From positions 1 through 15,053 of the forward strand of contig CAZUCD010000087.1 in the NCBI GenBank assembly GCA_964618855.1: a stretch of DNA of 15,053 nucleotides, written 5' to 3'. Positions within the stretch are counted from its first letter, which is position 1, and each line of letters begins with the position of its first letter. The notes under the pieces were generated by a model. It was not told where the DNA came from, did no database searches, and saw only the letters and a program-made list of their open reading frames with translations. Below are positions 12,487-15,053 of the stretch, one piece after another. This DNA comes from CAZUCD01 sp964618855 (GTDB taxonomy: Bacteria; Sumerlaeota; Sumerlaeia; SLMS01; JANRJK01). The position numbers were made by a program, and so were the translations under genes.

Positions 12487-15053
12487 ATGCGCCCCGCAAA
12501 GTCCGCCAAAGCCTCCACCCCGAAGCGTCCCCACACCAAGGTGGACGGTGCCCCCGCACGCCCCCCAGCCCCAGACAAATCCGATCCGACACCCCACCCC
12601 CAACCCCCGAAACCCAACACCCGAACCCAGATCCCAGCTTTCCGTCCCCCTGTCATTCTCCGCGGGGTCCGCACGCACAACCTGCGCGGTGTCGACTGCG
12701 AGATTCCCTCCGGCCAGCTCACCGTCATCACTGGCGTGAGCGGCTCCGGCAAGTCCTCCCTCGCCTTCGACACCCTCTTCGCCGAGGGCCAGCGCCGCTA
12801 CGTGGAGTCCCTGTCCGCGTACGCGCGGCAGTTCCTCGAGCAGATGGAGAAGCCCGACGTCGATTCGATCGAGGGTCTGTCGCCCGCGATCTCGATCGAG
12901 CAGAAGACCACCTCGCAGAGCCCGCGCTCGACCGTCGGCACGATGACGGAGGTCTACGACTACCTGCGCCTGCTCTACGCGACGATCGGCCGCCCGCATT
13001 GCTGGCAGTGCGGGCGCGAGATCTCGTCGCAGACGGTCGCGCAGATCGCGGCGCGCATCGCCGAGCTCCCGCAGAAGGCGAAGATCGAGGTGCTGGCGCC
13101 GGTCGTTCGCGGCCGCAAGGGCGAGTACAAGAAGGAACTGGCCGACCTCAAGAAGCAGGGGTTCCTGCGCGCGCGCATCGACGGGACCATGCGTGACCTC
13201 TCCGAGGACATCTCGCTCGCGCGCACGCAGAACCACACGATCGAAGTGCTGGTGGACCGCATCGTGCTGAGGGCCGGCGTCGAAGGGAGGCTCGTCGATT
13301 CCATCGGCGTCGCGCTGCGGCTGGCCGAGCAGAGCATCGTCGCGGTCTGGCAGGCGCCCGACGGCGAGCGCGGCGAGGAGAACTTCAGCCAGAAGTTCGC
13401 GTGCGGGAACTGCGGCATCTCGTTCGCGGAGATGAGCCCGCGCACGTTCTCGTTCAACAGCCCGCACGGGGCGTGCGGCGAGTGCAACGGCCTCGGCCGC
13501 ACCGCCACGTTCGACCCGGAGCGGCTCGTGGTGCGGCCGGACTCGGGCGTCGCGGACGGCGCGATCGCCGGATGGAACCGCCGCGTCGCGGACAAGTACG
13601 ACTGGGCCGTCACCGCGATCCTGAAGGAGCACGGGCTCGGCGCGAAGGGCGCGAAGAGCGCGTGGAAGGACCTGCCCGAGGCCGCGCGCCGGATGCTGCT
13701 GTTCGGCAGCGGCGAGAAGCGCCTCCCGGTCTCGAAGGGCACGATGCGGGTGTTCCCGGGGATCATCCCGGTGCTCGCGAAGCGCTTCAAGGAATCGGAG
13801 TCGGAGTTCGTGCGCTCCGAGCTCGAGCCGTACATGTCCGAGAAGCCCTGCGACGCCTGCGGCGGCAAGCGGCTTCGGAAGGAGGCGCGGTCGGTGCTGG
13901 TCGGCGGGCGCAGCATCGTCGACGTCGTCGCGATGCCGCTCGACGACGCGGCCGCGTTCCTCGACGGGCTCAAGCTCAGCCGTCGCGAGCAGGACGTCTC
14001 GAAGCTCGTGCTGAAGGAGATCGTCGAGCGGCTGAAGTTCCTGCAGGACGTCGGGCTTTCCTACCTGACGCTGGACCGGGCGACGGCGTCGTTGTCGGGC
14101 GGCGAGAGCCAGCGCATCCGCCTCGCGACGCAGATCGGCGCGGGCCTGACGGGCGTGCTCTACGTGCTCGACGAGCCTTCGATCGGGCTCCACCAGCGCG
14201 ACAACGCGCGGCTGCTCGCGAGCCTGCGCGCGCTGACGGATCGCGGCAACTCGGTGATCGTCGTCGAGCACGACGCGGACACGATGCAGGCCGCCGACCA
14301 CCTGATCGACCTCGGCCCCGGCGCCGCGAGGCTCGGGGGCGAGATCGTCGCGCAGGGCTCCTGCCGCGAGGTCATGAAGAACGACGCCTCGCTGACCGGC
14401 CGCTTCCTGGCCGGCAGGGAGAAGATCGAGGTCCCGGCGAAGCGGCGAAAGCCGAACGGGCAGAAACTCGTGATCCGCGGCGCGCGGCACCACAACCTGC
14501 GCGGCATCGACGTCGCGATCCCGCTCGGCTGCCTGACCTGCGTGACGGGCGTGTCAGGGTCCGGCAAGAGCTCGCTGATCATCGACACGCTGTACGCCTC
14601 GCTCGCGAGGCGGCTCAACGGCGCGGGCATCGACGTCGGGGAGCACGACGCGATCGACGGCATCGACGCGATCGACAAGGTCATCGACATCGACCAGACG
14701 CCGATCGGCCGCACGCCGCGCTCGAACCCCGCGACGTACACCGGGCTGGTCGGCGACATCCGCGACATGTTCGCGATGACTCCGGAAGCGCGCATGCGCG
14801 GCTACGCGCCCGGCCGCTTTTCGTTCAACGTGGCGGGCGGTCGCTGCGAGACCTGCGCGGGCGGCGGCATGATCCGCATCGAGATGCACTTCCTGCCCGA
14901 CGTCTACGTGGAGTGCGACGCGTGCGGCGGGCGCCGCTACAACCGCGAGACGCTCGAGGTGCGCTACAAGGGCAAGAGCATCGCCGACGTGCTCGACATG
15001 ACCGTCACCGAGGCGCTCGACTTCCTGTCGCCGATCCCGGCCGCCAGGCGCAA
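12487..15053 (+). CDS. uvrA: Excinuclease ABC subunit A (UvrA), 3' end outside window
   Basis: The DNA-damage recognition ATPase of nucleotide excision repair, which acts as a dimer and loads UvrB. The window holds 855 codons of a protein usually near 940-1000 residues. With the ATG at 12487, the first Walker A is GVSGSGKSS (83-91). Zinc module 1 has C306, C309, C330 and C333. The first ABC signature is LSGGESQ (536-542), and Walker B is VLDEPS with D562 and E563. The second Walker A has K694, and zinc module 2 has C787, C790, C810 and C813. The second signature and Walker B lie beyond the window. Start choices are ATG 12454, ATG 12487 and GTG 12541; all leave a long Pro/Lys-rich extension before the canonical core. 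Codon choice shifts sharply after about codon 115. Confidence 0.95.
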   Translation, partial: MRPAKSAKASTPKRPHTKVDGAPARPPAPDKSDPTPHPQPPKPNTRTQIPAFRPPVILRGVRTHNLRGVDCEIPSGQLTVITGVSGSGKSSLAFDTLFAEGQRRYVESLSAYARQFLEQMEKPDVDSIEGLSPAISIEQKTTSQSPRSTVGTMTEVYDYLRLLYATIGRPHCWQCGREISSQTVAQIAARIAELPQKAKIEVLAPVVRGRKGEYKKELADLKKQGFLRARIDGTMRDLSEDISLARTQNHTIEVLVDRIVLRAGVEGRLVDSIGVALRLAEQSIVAVWQAPDGERGEENFSQKFACGNCGISFAEMSPRTFSFNSPHGACGECNGLGRTATFDPERLVVRPDSGVADGAIAGWNRRVADKYDWAVTAILKEHGLGAKGAKSAWKDLPEAARRMLLFGSGEKRLPVSKGTMRVFPGIIPVLAKRFKESESEFVRSELEPYMSEKPCDACGGKRLRKEARSVLVGGRSIVDVVAMPLDDAAAFLDGLKLSRREQDVSKLVLKEIVERLKFLQDVGLSYLTLDRATASLSGGESQRIRLATQIGAGLTGVLYVLDEPSIGLHQRDNARLLASLRALTDRGNSVIVVEHDADTMQAADHLIDLGPGAARLGGEIVAQGSCREVMKNDASLTGRFLAGREKIEVPAKRRKPNGQKLVIRGARHHNLRGIDVAIPLGCLTCVTGVSGSGKSSLIIDTLYASLARRLNGAGIDVGEHDAIDGIDAIDKVIDIDQTPIGRTPRSNPATYTGLVGDIRDMFAMTPEARMRGYAPGRFSFNVAGGRCETCAGGGMIRIEMHFLPDVYVECDACGGRRYNRETLEVRYKGKSIADVLDMTVTEALDFLSPIPAARR
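12592..12615 (-). other. G-quadruplex motif on the strand opposite uvrA
   Basis: On the + strand, C runs of 4, 5, 5 and 3 bases (12592-12595, 12597-12601, 12604-12608, 12613-12615) are separated by loops of 1, 2 and 4 bases. The - strand therefore carries a canonical G3+N1-7 four-run quadruplex motif. More C runs flank it at 12561-12566, 12569-12572, 12620-12622 and 12626-12628. It lies inside the uvrA N-terminal extension, on its template strand. The motif is certain; folding in the cell is not. Confidence 0.6.

Noticed and set aside
11806..14493. An 895-codon open frame on the - strand opposite hom, the 137-residue gene and uvrA
   Set aside because: Long antisense frames are common in GC-rich DNA. 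The product is a repetitive mix of Arg, Asp, Leu and His without domains, while the + strand shows UvrA and Hom motifs across the same bases.

Overview
The window is GC-rich bacterial DNA packed with genes. Almost all of it is coding, several adjacent genes overlap by 1-10 bases, and GTG and TTG starts are likely in places. The gene families (MntR-type DtxR regulator, CHR-family chromate transporter, GT39 glycosyltransferase, A24 prepilin peptidase, AroE, AroK, PfkB kinase, homoserine dehydrogenase, UvrA) are broadly bacterial and chromosomal. A type IV pilin/type II secretion peptidase together with a GT39 enzyme suggests an envelope-rich, probably environmental bacterium, perhaps from a poorly sampled phylum. 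The sequence alone does not fix the lineage. I saw no rRNA, tRNA, CRISPR array, transposase or phage gene.

Layout. (1) 1-2741: the 3' part of a chromate-type transporter (chrA-like, +) meets an mntR-like regulator (-) tail to tail, sharing a CTAG that supplies both stop codons. A 103-base divergent gap then leads into an MFS permease (+). (2) 2912-9533: a long co-directional run. It holds a conserved hypothetical with a strong Shine-Dalgarno, a DUF1963/YwqG-like protein (GTGA overlap), an unknown polytopic membrane protein (10-base overlap), a GT39-type glycosyltransferase (TTGA overlap), a prepilin peptidase, aroE (1-base overlap) and aroK (after a hairpin). (3) 9675-12360: a PfkB kinase, homoserine dehydrogenase and a small unknown gene, joined by two ATGA overlaps. 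(4) 12487-end: the first 855 codons of uvrA, running off the window.

How the genes may work together. aroE and aroK are two consecutive enzymes of the shikimate pathway. hom supplies homoserine for threonine and methionine. The GT39 protein next to the prepilin peptidase suggests a link between envelope glycosylation and pilin or pseudopilin maturation. MntR beside an MFS permease suggests metal-responsive control of that permease.

The strongest irregularities are in uvrA. It has an unusual proline/lysine-rich N-terminal extension. A canonical G-quadruplex motif lies on the opposite strand within that extension. Synonymous codon choice changes abruptly near codon 115-120. I found no clearly new multi-gene defence or mobile system. 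The best candidates for undescribed biology are the unknown genes at 2912-5045 and 11947-12360 and their tight coupling to known genes.
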